Assembly: GCA_049792815.1 (NCBI GenBank)
Contig: JBARBG010000009.1
Location: 1-5,823, forward strand
Origin: DAIDKA01 sp049792815
GTDB taxonomy: Bacteria > Pseudomonadota > Gammaproteobacteria > Steroidobacterales > Steroidobacteraceae
Length of the DNA: 5,823 bases
Direction of reading: 5' to 3'
The notes below the pieces were generated by a model. That model had not been told where the DNA came from. It was given only the letters and a program-made list of their open reading frames with translations, and did not search any database. Below are positions 1 to 5,823 of the stretch, one piece after another. A program made the translations under genes and the position numbers. Positions within the stretch are counted from its first letter, which is position 1. Each line of letters begins with the position of its first letter.

Positions 1-1603
1 CGATCATGGCGAACAGATTGGTGTTGTCGCCGACATTGCCGGCATTGCTGCTGAGCGTGAAGGTGTCACCCGCAGCCGGCGCGCCACTGATCGAGGTCGT
101 CCAGCCATTGGCCGAGATGGCCGCGCCCGGCGTGTAGGCATAGGTCGTGCCGTTGAGCACATACTGCGTGGGCGAGCTGAACACGATGGTGGTCGACGTC
201 AGCAGGTTGGCATTGGTCGGGTCGGTAACCGTCGCCGCGGCAATGGTGCCGGTGCCGGTATTGGCCGTAGCCGCGGCGGTCTGCACGGCGGCGGCCGAGG
301 CGATCTGTGTGGGGCTGGTCAGAAGGACGCTGAAATTCGCGGCGGCGTTGGCGGTGGGCTCGATCAGGTAACTGTCGCCGCTATTGGCCGCGCCGTTCAC
401 CACTATGGAAAGGCCGGCGGCCGTAAACGGGTTGCCGGCGCTGCCGTCCCCCCCGGTGATGGTGACGGGCTGCTGGGAACTCTGATCGTACAGCTGCCAG
501 GTGCCGGCGTTGTCGGTCAGCGTGTAGTTGTCAGTCGTCAGCGCCGACAAGGAGGTGCTGGTCGCGGTCACCTGTGCCGTGCCGGTATTATTGGCCGAGT
601 TGCTGACCTGAATGGCGCCCACGGCGAACAGCGGCTGGCCCTGGCTCCCCGACTGGGTCAGGCCCGCCGCCTGTTGCTGGTTCACGATGCTGGCAATGCC
701 GACCGCGATCTGTCCCAGCGTATTCAGCGTGGGTTCGATGACCTGGCTGCGCGCGGACAGCAGGCCGCCGAGAGAACCGCCGGAAATCGATCCGGTGACG
801 TCCACGGTCCCCGCGCTGCCCGCGGTCTGCAGGCCGACATCAAACTGCGTGGGATTGTACTGATTGGGTATCGCCGTCAGGGTTTCGGCGTTACCGCCGC
901 TGACCAGGGCCTGCCCGTTGCCGATGAAGACATCCAGTGTGCCATCGCTCTGGGTGGCGGTATTGACCGAGACATACTGGCTCAATTGATTAATGAGCTG
1001 ATCGCGCTGGTCAAGGAGGCTATTGGGCGACTGGCCCGAGTTCTGGATCTGCGAGATCTGGCCGTTGACAGTGGCGATGCTGCCCGCCAGGGAATTGATT
1101 TCCTGGACGCTGCTGCTGATCTGGCCTTCGACATTCTGGTCGATCGAGGAGATCTGGCTGGCATAACCCTGGATCGACTGGGCCAGTGACTGGGCCGAAC
1201 TCAGTACCGCCGTGCCACTGGCGGGCAGAGTCGGGGAATTGGCCAGAGTCTGCAGCGAATTGCTGAAATTCTGCAGCTGCGCGCTCAGGCCCGTGGTCGT
1301 GTCACTGAGCATGTTGTCGATCGACGCGGCGGTGGTCGCGAAGCTGTTGAAGCTGGAGTAGCTGCTTTGCGAGGAGCGCATCTGCCCGGCAAGCAGTTCG
1401 CTGTAACTGCGGGTGACGCTGGAGATCGCAACGCCGGTGCCGAAATAACCGATGCCGGTGGATTCGCCCGGCTGCGGCGTAAATTGCGGCGCCTCGACGC
1501 TGTAGCCCGGGGTGTCGACATTGGCGACGTTATTGCTGGTGACGCTCAGCGCCTTCTGGAACGCGAGCAATCCTGAGACGCTGGTTGAAAGTACATCAGC
1601 CAT
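1..1603 (-). CDS. flgK: Flagellar hook-associated protein 1 FlgK, 3'-truncated by window edge
   Basis: FlgK (HAP1) is the first hook-filament junction protein, exported by the flagellar type III system after the hook is complete. I translated this by hand from the ATG at 1603-1601: 534 codons without a stop, open through base 1, so the C-terminus is missing. The start MADVLSTSVSGLLAFQKALS and the rod/hook signature NNVANVDTPGYS (24-35) are typical, as is GTGVAISSVTRSYSELL (55-71). A long Ser/Gln-rich helical region follows (about 75-210) with the conserved NSLLDQRDQLINQLSQYV (194-211). Next come VFIGNGQALV (225-234), GSLGGLLSARSQVI (276-289), LNTLGQIAVGIASIVNQQQAAG (293-314) and PLFAV. Residues about 345-520 are a Thr/Ala/Asn-rich beta-type outer domain, and the window ends in GDNTNLFAMI, which leads into the usual C-terminal helix. 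No cysteine is present. It starts 13 bases after flgJ. Confidence 0.95.
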   Translation of the reverse strand, partial: MADVLSTSVSGLLAFQKALSVTSNNVANVDTPGYSVEAPQFTPQPGESTGIGYFGTGVAISSVTRSYSELLAGQMRSSQSSYSSFNSFATTAASIDNMLSDTTTGLSAQLQNFSNSLQTLANSPTLPASGTAVLSSAQSLAQSIQGYASQISSIDQNVEGQISSSVQEINSLAGSIATVNGQISQIQNSGQSPNSLLDQRDQLINQLSQYVSVNTATQSDGTLDVFIGNGQALVSGGNAETLTAIPNQYNPTQFDVGLQTAGSAGTVDVTGSISGGSLGGLLSARSQVIEPTLNTLGQIAVGIASIVNQQQAAGLTQSGSQGQPLFAVGAIQVSNSANNTGTAQVTATSTSLSALTTDNYTLTDNAGTWQLYDQSSQQPVTITGGDGSAGNPFTAAGLSIVVNGAANSGDSYLIEPTANAAANFSVLLTSPTQIASAAAVQTAAATANTGTGTIAAATVTDPTNANLLTSTTIVFSSPTQYVLNGTTYAYTPGAAISANGWTTSISGAPAAGDTFTLSSNAGNVGDNTNLFAMI

Positions 1604-1613
1604 TCGAAGTCAG

Positions 1614-1617
1614 CCTT
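1614..1617 (-). promoter_or_regulatory. Ribosome binding site of flgK
   Basis: The minus strand reads TAAAGG across the flgJ stop. The AAGG overlaps the last base of that stop and lies 10 bases before the flgK ATG (1603-1601). This supports the chosen flgK start and coupling of flgK to the end of flgJ. Confidence 0.5.
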
Positions 1618-2555
1618 TACAGCGTGCTCGTGGTCACAGTTGTCGGCAGATCGGCGCCGGACTTGAGAGCTGTGAGTCCACGAAGGGCCATGGCCAGGTG
1701 GCCGGAGATGTTGTTGGCGACGGCGCTGACTTTGCTTGCATATTCCGGGTCAGTCGCGTAGCCACCGCGCTGCAGCCCGTTCGCGAAGGCGCGGGCGTCA
1801 GTGCCGGTATTGAGGGCGGCGGCGTAACGCGGGTTGTTACGCAGTATCGAGACATAATCCTGAAAGCTCTGCGTGGCGTCCGCGTAGGAGCGAAACGGGG
1901 CAAGCGTCGCGCCCGGGCCGCTCGCGTTCACTTCGGTCGTTGCGGCCTGGACGCTGGCGCCCTGCCAGGAACCCGTGGCCTTGACGCCGAACAGGTTGTT
2001 GCTGGAAACGCCGCTGCTGTCGTGAGGCAGATTCTGACCCCAGTTGGTCTCCAGGGCGGCCTGGGCGATGAGGTTGCTCGGATCGACGCCGAGCTGCTCA
2101 CCGGCCTGCTGCGCCTGGGGCCACAGCCCCTGTATGAAATTCTGCTGAGTCACCGCCGAAGCCGTGGGTGCGGCCGGCTTGGGCGCAGCGCCTCCGGCGG
2201 GTGCGGTGGCAGTGGCGCCCGGGGCGCTCAGGCGCTGCAGCTGGCGCACCAGCATGTCCGCCAGTCCCATGCCCTTGCCCTTGGACAACTGCAGGGCAAG
2301 CTGGTCGTCGTACATGCCCTGGTACATCTTTTCCTGGTCGCTGCCGAAGATCGGGTCGGTACCGACCGCATCGCGCATGCTCTTGAGCATCATCCGCGTG
2401 AACATGCTCTCGAACTGCTGCGCGACCTTGCGCAGCGCCGACGGATCATTCTTGGCGGCCGCGCGCTTCAAGGCCTGCAGCCCCGAGAAATCCATATAAG
2501 TCTCGGCGCTGGCCGCGGTGGCGGCGGAGTCACCAGAAATGGGCAGCGTGGCCAT
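1617..2555 (-). CDS. flgJ: Rod-cap protein and peptidoglycan glucosaminidase FlgJ (two-domain)
   Basis: FlgJ caps the growing rod and cuts peptidoglycan so that the rod can cross the wall. The gene is complete at 312 residues, near the enteric length of about 313. Residues about 22-110 are the rod-cap domain (FSGLQALKRAA, VAQQFESMFTRMMLKSMRDA, MYDDQLALQLSKGKGMGLAD). An Ala/Pro-rich linker (about 111-135) leads to a GH73-type glucosaminidase domain (about 138-290) with IAQAALETNWG, NNLFGVKA, FRSYADATQSFQDYV, NNPRYAAAL and GGYATDPEYASKV. Glu169 in ALETNWG fits the conserved first acid; Glu208 lies 39 residues on, the spacing I recall for the two key glutamates of Salmonella FlgJ (E184, E223), so the enzyme looks intact. 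The ATG has no clear Shine-Dalgarno in the 12-base gap TCGGCAAGCCCC, suggesting coupling to flgI. An internal ATG at residue 21 (2495) is a weaker alternative start. Confidence 0.97.
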   Translation of the reverse strand: MATLPISGDSAATAASAETYMDFSGLQALKRAAAKNDPSALRKVAQQFESMFTRMMLKSMRDAVGTDPIFGSDQEKMYQGMYDDQLALQLSKGKGMGLADMLVRQLQRLSAPGATATAPAGGAAPKPAAPTASAVTQQNFIQGLWPQAQQAGEQLGVDPSNLIAQAALETNWGQNLPHDSSGVSSNNLFGVKATGSWQGASVQAATTEVNASGPGATLAPFRSYADATQSFQDYVSILRNNPRYAAALNTGTDARAFANGLQRGGYATDPEYASKVSAVANNISGHLAMALRGLTALKSGADLPTTVTTSTL

Positions 2556-2567
2556 GGGGCTTGCCGA

Positions 2568-3710
2568 TCAGATCACGACCAGCTCGGCGCGCAATGCGCC
2601 GGCCTGGCGGAGTGCCTCAAGAATCGCCACCAGATCGCCCGGCGCGGCACCGACCCGGTTCACCGCGCGCACGATTTCATCCAGGTTCACGCCGGCCTGG
2701 AACACGAACATGCGGGCGTCGGCCTGCTGCACATTGATGTCGCTGCGCGGGGTGACCGTGGCGGTCGTGCCCTGGGTGAATGGGTTGGGCTGGCTCACGT
2801 CCTGCCGCTCGGTGATGGTGACCGACAGCGAACCGTGGGCCACGGCGGCCGCCGTCACCTGGACATGCGAACTGATGACCACGGTGCCGGTGCGGGAATT
2901 GATGATGACGCGTGCCGGGGCTTCGCCGGGTTCGACCTCGATGGCCTCCAGCGTGGCGAGGTAGGCGATGCGCTGCTCGGCATTGTTGGGCGCCAGCACC
3001 TTGATGGACACCGGATCGGTGGCCTCGGCGACCCCGGCTCCCAGCACCTTGTTGATGCCGGAGGCCACGCGCGCCGCCGTCGTGAAGTCCGGAGTATTGA
3101 GGTTCAGCACCAGAAACGGATCCAGCGCGAACTTGGTCGGCACCTCGCGCTCGACGCTCGCACCATTGGGAATGCGGCCGCTGCTCGGAACATTCAGCGA
3201 GATCCGCGAGCCGTCCTTGCCGCTGACGCCAAAGCCGCTCACCAGCATGCTGCCCTGGGCGAACGCATAGACCTCGCCATCAAGGCCGTGCAGCGGGGTC
3301 ATCAGCAGCTGGCCGCCGCGCAGGCTGGCCGCGTTGCCGATGGAAGCCACCGTGACATCGATGGTCTGGCCGGGTTTGGCGAACGGCGGCAGATCGGCGG
3401 TGACAGTTACCGCGGCCACGTTCTTCAGCTGCGGGTTGGAGCCTGCCGGAATCGTGACCCCGAACTTCGCCAGCATGTTGGCGATGCTCTGGATGGTGAA
3501 CGGCGCCTGAGTGGTCTGATCGCCGGTGCCATCCAGGCCCACGACAATGCCGTAGCCGAAGAGCTGGTTGGAGCGCACGCCGGACACCGTGGCGATGTCC
3601 TTGATGCGATCCGCGCGCGCGGGTGTCGCCACGCCGGCCAGCATCAGATGCAGCAGTAGCACGGACAGGAATGCGGCGCAGCGACGACTGTTGCGGATAG
3701 ATTCAAACAT
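2568..3710 (-). CDS. flgI: Flagellar P-ring protein FlgI
   Basis: FlgI is Sec-exported to the periplasm and builds the P ring around the distal rod in the peptidoglycan layer. From the ATG at 3710-3708 it has 380 residues. Residues 1-33 look like a Sec signal peptide: basic RNSRR, hydrophobic AAFLSVLLLHLMLAGVA, then a cleavage site ending ARA before DRIKDIATV. The mature protein carries strong family motifs: GVRSNQLFGYGIVVGLDGTG (44-63), NVAAVTVTADLPPFAKPGQ (97-115), IDVTVASIGNAASLRGG (117-133), GRIPNGASVEREVP (178-191) and the C-terminal GDLVAILEALRQAGALRAEL. Start choice: the ATG overlaps the flgH stop as TGATG, a usual coupling arrangement. An in-frame GTG at 3725 would add five residues (MDTVL) but has no visible Shine-Dalgarno. 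The mature protein has no cysteine. The flgI stop lies 12 bases before flgJ. Confidence 0.97.
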   Translation of the reverse strand: MFESIRNSRRCAAFLSVLLLHLMLAGVATPARADRIKDIATVSGVRSNQLFGYGIVVGLDGTGDQTTQAPFTIQSIANMLAKFGVTIPAGSNPQLKNVAAVTVTADLPPFAKPGQTIDVTVASIGNAASLRGGQLLMTPLHGLDGEVYAFAQGSMLVSGFGVSGKDGSRISLNVPSSGRIPNGASVEREVPTKFALDPFLVLNLNTPDFTTAARVASGINKVLGAGVAEATDPVSIKVLAPNNAEQRIAYLATLEAIEVEPGEAPARVIINSRTGTVVISSHVQVTAAAVAHGSLSVTITERQDVSQPNPFTQGTTATVTPRSDINVQQADARMFVFQAGVNLDEIVRAVNRVGAAPGDLVAILEALRQAGALRAELVVI

Positions 3711-4387
3711 CAGAACGGTGTCCACGGTGAATTGAAGAACCGGGACAGCCAGCCCTGGGCGTTGGCATCGGCCAGCGCTCCCTTGCCGCCATAGGCGATT
3801 TTCGCATTAGCCACTTTTGAGGAGGGTATGGAATTGTCAGGCGCCAGATCGATGGGCCGAATGACCCCGGTCATGCGCACGTATTCTGATCCCTGGTTGA
3901 TGGCGATGTTTTTCTCGCCCTTCACGTACAGGTTGCCGTTGGGCAGCACCTTCTGCACCGTGACGGTGATGTAGCCTTGCAGGCTGTTGCTTTGGGCGCT
4001 GTCGCCTTCGCCGGCAAACTTGGAGCTGTCCGCGATGTTGTTGCTCATGATCGGGACGCCGTGCACGGTGAGCGCCTTGCCCAGCAGGGTCATGCCGGGC
4101 AGCGTCTGTGTCGTTGCTTTGTTGGTGTTGGTGCTCGAGCTCTTCTGCGCGGCGGTCGACTCGTTGAGCACGATGGTGACGATGTCGCCCACATGGCGCG
4201 CGGCGGGATTTTCGAACAGCGCAACCTCCCGGCCGGCCTGGTAGATGGCGCCGTTGGTGGGCTTGGGAGCGGGTTCTTCGGCCCAGCTCATGCCGTCGTC
4301 GTCCTTGTCCTTGGGCGCATGATGGGTCTGGCAGGCGCTCAGACCCAGCAGCGCGGCACCGAACAGGAGGGCATAAAATATTCGCAT
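3710..4387 (-). CDS. flgH: Flagellar L-ring lipoprotein FlgH
   Basis: FlgH forms the L ring, the outer-membrane bushing around the distal rod. The gene is complete at 225 residues, close to the usual length. Residues 1-18 are a lipoprotein signal peptide (a hydrophobic run FYALLFGAALLGL, then lipobox LSAC with lipidated Cys19). Gln at +2 agrees with Lol sorting to the outer membrane. A short acidic, charged linker (KDKDDDG, 26-32) follows. Family motifs then appear: GAIYQAG (46-52), RHVGDIVTIVLNEST (64-78), GEGDSAQSN (127-135), ITVTVQKVLPNGNLYVKGEK (140-159), EYVRMTGVIRP (168-178) and the C-terminal KIAYGGKGALADANAQGWL and FFNSPWTPF segments. The ATG follows GGAG (4395-4392) at a short 4-base spacing, 10 bases after the flgG stop. 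Its TGA stop (3712-3710) shares one base with the likely flgI ATG. Confidence 0.97.
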   Translation of the reverse strand: MRIFYALLFGAALLGLSACQTHHAPKDKDDDGMSWAEEPAPKPTNGAIYQAGREVALFENPAARHVGDIVTIVLNESTAAQKSSSTNTNKATTQTLPGMTLLGKALTVHGVPIMSNNIADSSKFAGEGDSAQSNSLQGYITVTVQKVLPNGNLYVKGEKNIAINQGSEYVRMTGVIRPIDLAPDNSIPSSKVANAKIAYGGKGALADANAQGWLSRFFNSPWTPF

Positions 4388-4397
4388 GAAGCTCCGT

Positions 4398-5183
4398 TTA
4401 CATGTTCTGCGTGGCGTACTGCAGCATCTGGTCGGTGGTTTCCACGGCCTTGGAGTTCATCTCGTAGGCGCGCTGGGTTTCGATCATGTTGACCATTTCC
4501 TCCACCACATCGACGTTGGAGGCTTCCACGGAGCCTTGCACGATGGTGCCCATCCCGGTCAGTCCGGGTGTGCCCTGCGTCGGTGCGCCGCTCGCCGCCG
4601 ATTCCACTGAAAGATTGCCGCCCGCGTCCTGAAGGCCCGAAGGATTGATGAAATCCGCCAACTGCAGCGATCCGACCTGGGTCGGCGCGGTCTGTCCGGG
4701 CAGCAGCACGGTCACCACGCCGTTCGGCGCGATGGTGACGCTCTGCGCACCCGTTGGAATGGTGATGGCCGGCTGCACCTGGTAGCCGGTGGCGTTGACC
4801 AGCTGGCCCTGGGCATTGACCTGAAAGCTGCCGTCACGCGTATAGGCGAGCGTGCCATCGGGCTTGAGGATCTGGAAAAACCCGCGCCCCTGGATCGCCA
4901 CGTCAAGGGCGTTGCCGGTATTGTCGAGACTGCCCTGGGTAAAGCTGGGCTCGGTCGCAACCACCCGCACGCCGGTGCCCAGCTGCAACCCGGACGGATA
5001 GCTCGTGGTGTCCGAGGTGGCGCCACCCACCTGGGTGACGTTCTGGTACAGCAGGTCGTTGAATACCGCGCGGCTTTTCTTGAAGCCGTTGGTATTGACG
5101 TTGGCGAGGTTGTTAGCCGTCACCGTCATCTGTGTCTGCTGGGCGTCGAGGCCGGTCTTAGCGGCCCAAAGTGCCGGTTCCAT
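4398..5183 (-). CDS. flgG: Flagellar distal rod protein FlgG
   Basis: FlgG is the major subunit of the distal rod, the rigid drive shaft that passes through the P and L rings and joins the hook. The gene is complete at 261 residues, the normal family length. The N-terminal helix has the typical start MEPALWAAKTGLDAQQ and the rod/hook signature NNLANVNTNGFKKSRAVF (residues 24-41). Residues about 46-72 (YQNV to GTGV, including PSGLQLGTGV) match the FlgG-specific stretch absent from the hook protein FlgE, which is thought to make the rod straight and stiff. The core carries LDVAIQGRGFFQI (93-105) and AYTRDGSFQV. The C-terminus has GSVEASNVDVVEEMVNMI and the helix TQRAYEMNSKAVETTDQMLQ. There is no cysteine and no cleavable signal peptide, as expected for a type III substrate. 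It lies 17 bases after flgF and 10 bases before flgH. Confidence 0.98.
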   Translation of the reverse strand: MEPALWAAKTGLDAQQTQMTVTANNLANVNTNGFKKSRAVFNDLLYQNVTQVGGATSDTTSYPSGLQLGTGVRVVATEPSFTQGSLDNTGNALDVAIQGRGFFQILKPDGTLAYTRDGSFQVNAQGQLVNATGYQVQPAITIPTGAQSVTIAPNGVVTVLLPGQTAPTQVGSLQLADFINPSGLQDAGGNLSVESAASGAPTQGTPGLTGMGTIVQGSVEASNVDVVEEMVNMIETQRAYEMNSKAVETTDQMLQYATQNM

Positions 5184-5192
5184 GGTGCGTTA

Positions 5193-5199
5193 CCTTTTT
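5193..5199 (-). promoter_or_regulatory. Ribosome binding site of flgG
   Basis: The minus strand reads AAAAAGG, followed by 9 bases and then the flgG ATG at 5183-5181. It lies in the 17-base gap after the flgF stop and partly overlaps the second of the two tandem stops. It supports this ATG as the flgG start. Confidence 0.6.
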
Positions 5200-5200
5200 A

Positions 5201-5823
5201 TCAACTCGACGACAGCAGCTTGGCCGACGCGGTGCCGTTGTCTTCGGCAGCGTGCAGGGCCTTTATCTGCAGGTCGAAATTGCGGGACAGTTCGATCATG
5301 TTGACCATCGAGCCGGCCAGGTCGACATTGCTGCCTTCCAGGACTCCGGAGGCGAGGTTAGTGGTGGCGTCCGCTTCCGCGGGCTGGCCGGTGTTGGTAC
5401 GGAACAAGCCGTCGGTGCCGCGCGCCACCGTGTCGCTCGACGGATTGACGAGCTTGATGCGCCCGACGTTGGAAATCGTGTTCGGGGTCTGGCCCAGCGG
5501 CACCACGGAGATGGTGCCGTTGGGGGCCACGCTCACCGAGCTAAAGGGCGGTACGGTGATCGGGCCGTTGTCGCCCAGTACCTGCAGACCCGCCGAGTTC
5601 AGCAGTTGGCCGCTGGGTTCGACGTGCAGGTCGCCGGCACGGGTATAGGCCTCGTTGCCCTGGCTGTCCTGGACGGCGATGAAGCCCGGCCCCTGAACGG
5701 CCACATCCAACGGATTGCCGGTCGTGATCTGCGACCCGACGCTGCTGTCCCAGCCGACCGAGGCGTCGGTGGCATAGACCCGCGAGGCGAAACCCGGTCC
5801 GGTCACGGCACGGCTCTGGAACG
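5201..5823 (-). CDS. flgF: Flagellar proximal rod protein FlgF, 5'-truncated by window edge
   Basis: FlgF is a subunit of the proximal rod of the flagellar basal body, exported by the flagellar type III apparatus and placed next to FlgG. The window holds the last 206 residues; the frame stays open to the right edge (first full codons read FQSRAVTGPG), so roughly 40 N-terminal residues are missing. The GTG at 5806-5804 is internal, not the start. Family marks seen are the core LDVAVQGPGFIAV, the EAYTRAGDLHV and GQLLNSAGLQVLG strands, GRIKLVNP, the GVLEGSNVD turn, and the C-terminal helix beginning MVNMIELSRNFDLQIK. The core parallels that of FlgG (LDVAIQGRGFFQI, AYTRDGSFQV), as expected for rod paralogues. 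FlgF is preferred over FlgG because of the GPGFASRVYA segment, the LVNP motif and the position before a clear flgG. The gene ends in two in-frame stops, TGA TAA (5203-5198), 17 bases before flgG. Confidence 0.95.
   Translation of the reverse strand, partial: FQSRAVTGPGFASRVYATDASVGWDSSVGSQITTGNPLDVAVQGPGFIAVQDSQGNEAYTRAGDLHVEPSGQLLNSAGLQVLGDNGPITVPPFSSVSVAPNGTISVVPLGQTPNTISNVGRIKLVNPSSDTVARGTDGLFRTNTGQPAEADATTNLASGVLEGSNVDLAGSMVNMIELSRNFDLQIKALHAAEDNGTASAKLLSSS

Noticed and set aside
982..1164. Short minus-strand frames out of phase with flgK (also 1285-1521), flgJ (1634-1903) and flgG (4712-5026)
   Set aside because: They overlap real genes in another frame and give Arg/Ser/Ala/Pro-rich sequences, the usual frame-shifted reading of GC-rich genes. 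None has gene-like motifs.
674..1189. A 171-codon plus-strand frame opposite flgK
   Set aside because: It is also codon-aligned antisense and ends at a TCA serine codon of flgK. The sense strand encodes conserved FlgK sequence, so this is a shadow.
1604..1616. Search of the intergenic gaps for terminators or promoters
   Set aside because: All gaps are 17 bases or shorter, with no inverted repeat followed by a T-run. They are too small for more than a ribosome binding site.
1512..3659. A 715-codon open frame on the plus strand, antisense to flgI and flgJ and reaching into flgK
   Set aside because: It is codon-aligned opposite flgI and flgJ, so its stops can only fall where those genes use TTA, CTA or TCA, codons that are rare in GC-rich DNA. 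The 12-base gap between flgI and flgJ keeps the same phase and joins two shadows. It ends exactly at a flgI CTA codon (3659-3657). Its product is an Arg/Gly/Ala/His-rich sequence with no recognisable domain.
3977..4492. A 171-codon plus-strand frame opposite flgH and the end of flgG
   Set aside because: It is codon-aligned with flgH, which is plainly conserved on the sense strand. The antisense product has no domain, signal or upstream ribosome binding site that I could see.
5220..5648. A 142-codon plus-strand frame opposite flgF
   Set aside because: The minus strand encodes clear FlgF motifs throughout. The plus-strand product resembles no family and is typical of chance open frames in GC-rich DNA.
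5201..5806. Reading flgF as a complete 201-residue gene starting at GTG 5806
   Set aside because: The frame is open upstream to the window edge and encodes FQSRA, which fits the FlgF family. The GTG start would remove the conserved N-terminal helix needed for export and rod packing.

Overview
This window is a continuous run of flagellar rod, ring and hook-junction genes, all read from the minus strand. In transcription order (right to left) they are flgF (5' end cut by the window edge), flgG, flgH, flgI, flgJ and flgK (3' end cut by the window edge). No mobile element, RNA gene, CRISPR array or terminator was seen. There is no gene-free stretch longer than 17 bases.

Organism: L-ring and P-ring genes (flgH, flgI) mean a Gram-negative cell with an outer membrane. 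FlgJ is the two-domain kind, a rod-cap domain fused to a peptidoglycan glucosaminidase, which is known mainly from beta- and gammaproteobacteria. The DNA is GC-rich with strongly GC-ending codons. A GC-rich beta- or gammaproteobacterium is the best inference; I cannot name a genus.

Layout: 5201-5823 flgF (proximal rod), 4398-5183 flgG (distal rod), 3710-4387 flgH (L-ring lipoprotein), 2568-3710 flgI (P-ring), 1617-2555 flgJ (rod cap and muramidase-like enzyme), 1-1603 flgK (first hook-filament junction protein). Spacings are 17, 10, -1 (TGATG overlap), 12 and 13 bases, so this is almost certainly one polycistronic operon with translational coupling. By the usual gene order, flgE should lie beyond the right edge and the rest of flgK, then flgL, beyond the left edge.

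How the genes work together: FlgF and FlgG are exported through the flagellar type III system and polymerise into the rod. FlgJ caps the growing rod, and its enzyme domain opens the peptidoglycan so that the rod can pass. FlgI (Sec-exported, periplasmic) and FlgH (outer-membrane lipoprotein) form the P and L bushing rings around the distal rod. FlgK is added later at the hook tip as the first junction protein.

I found no undescribed system here. The points worth a second look are modest: the flgI start choice, a possible sigma-28-like site at the end of flgJ ahead of flgK, a variable repeat-like outer domain in FlgK, and the absence of cysteine in the mature P-ring protein.
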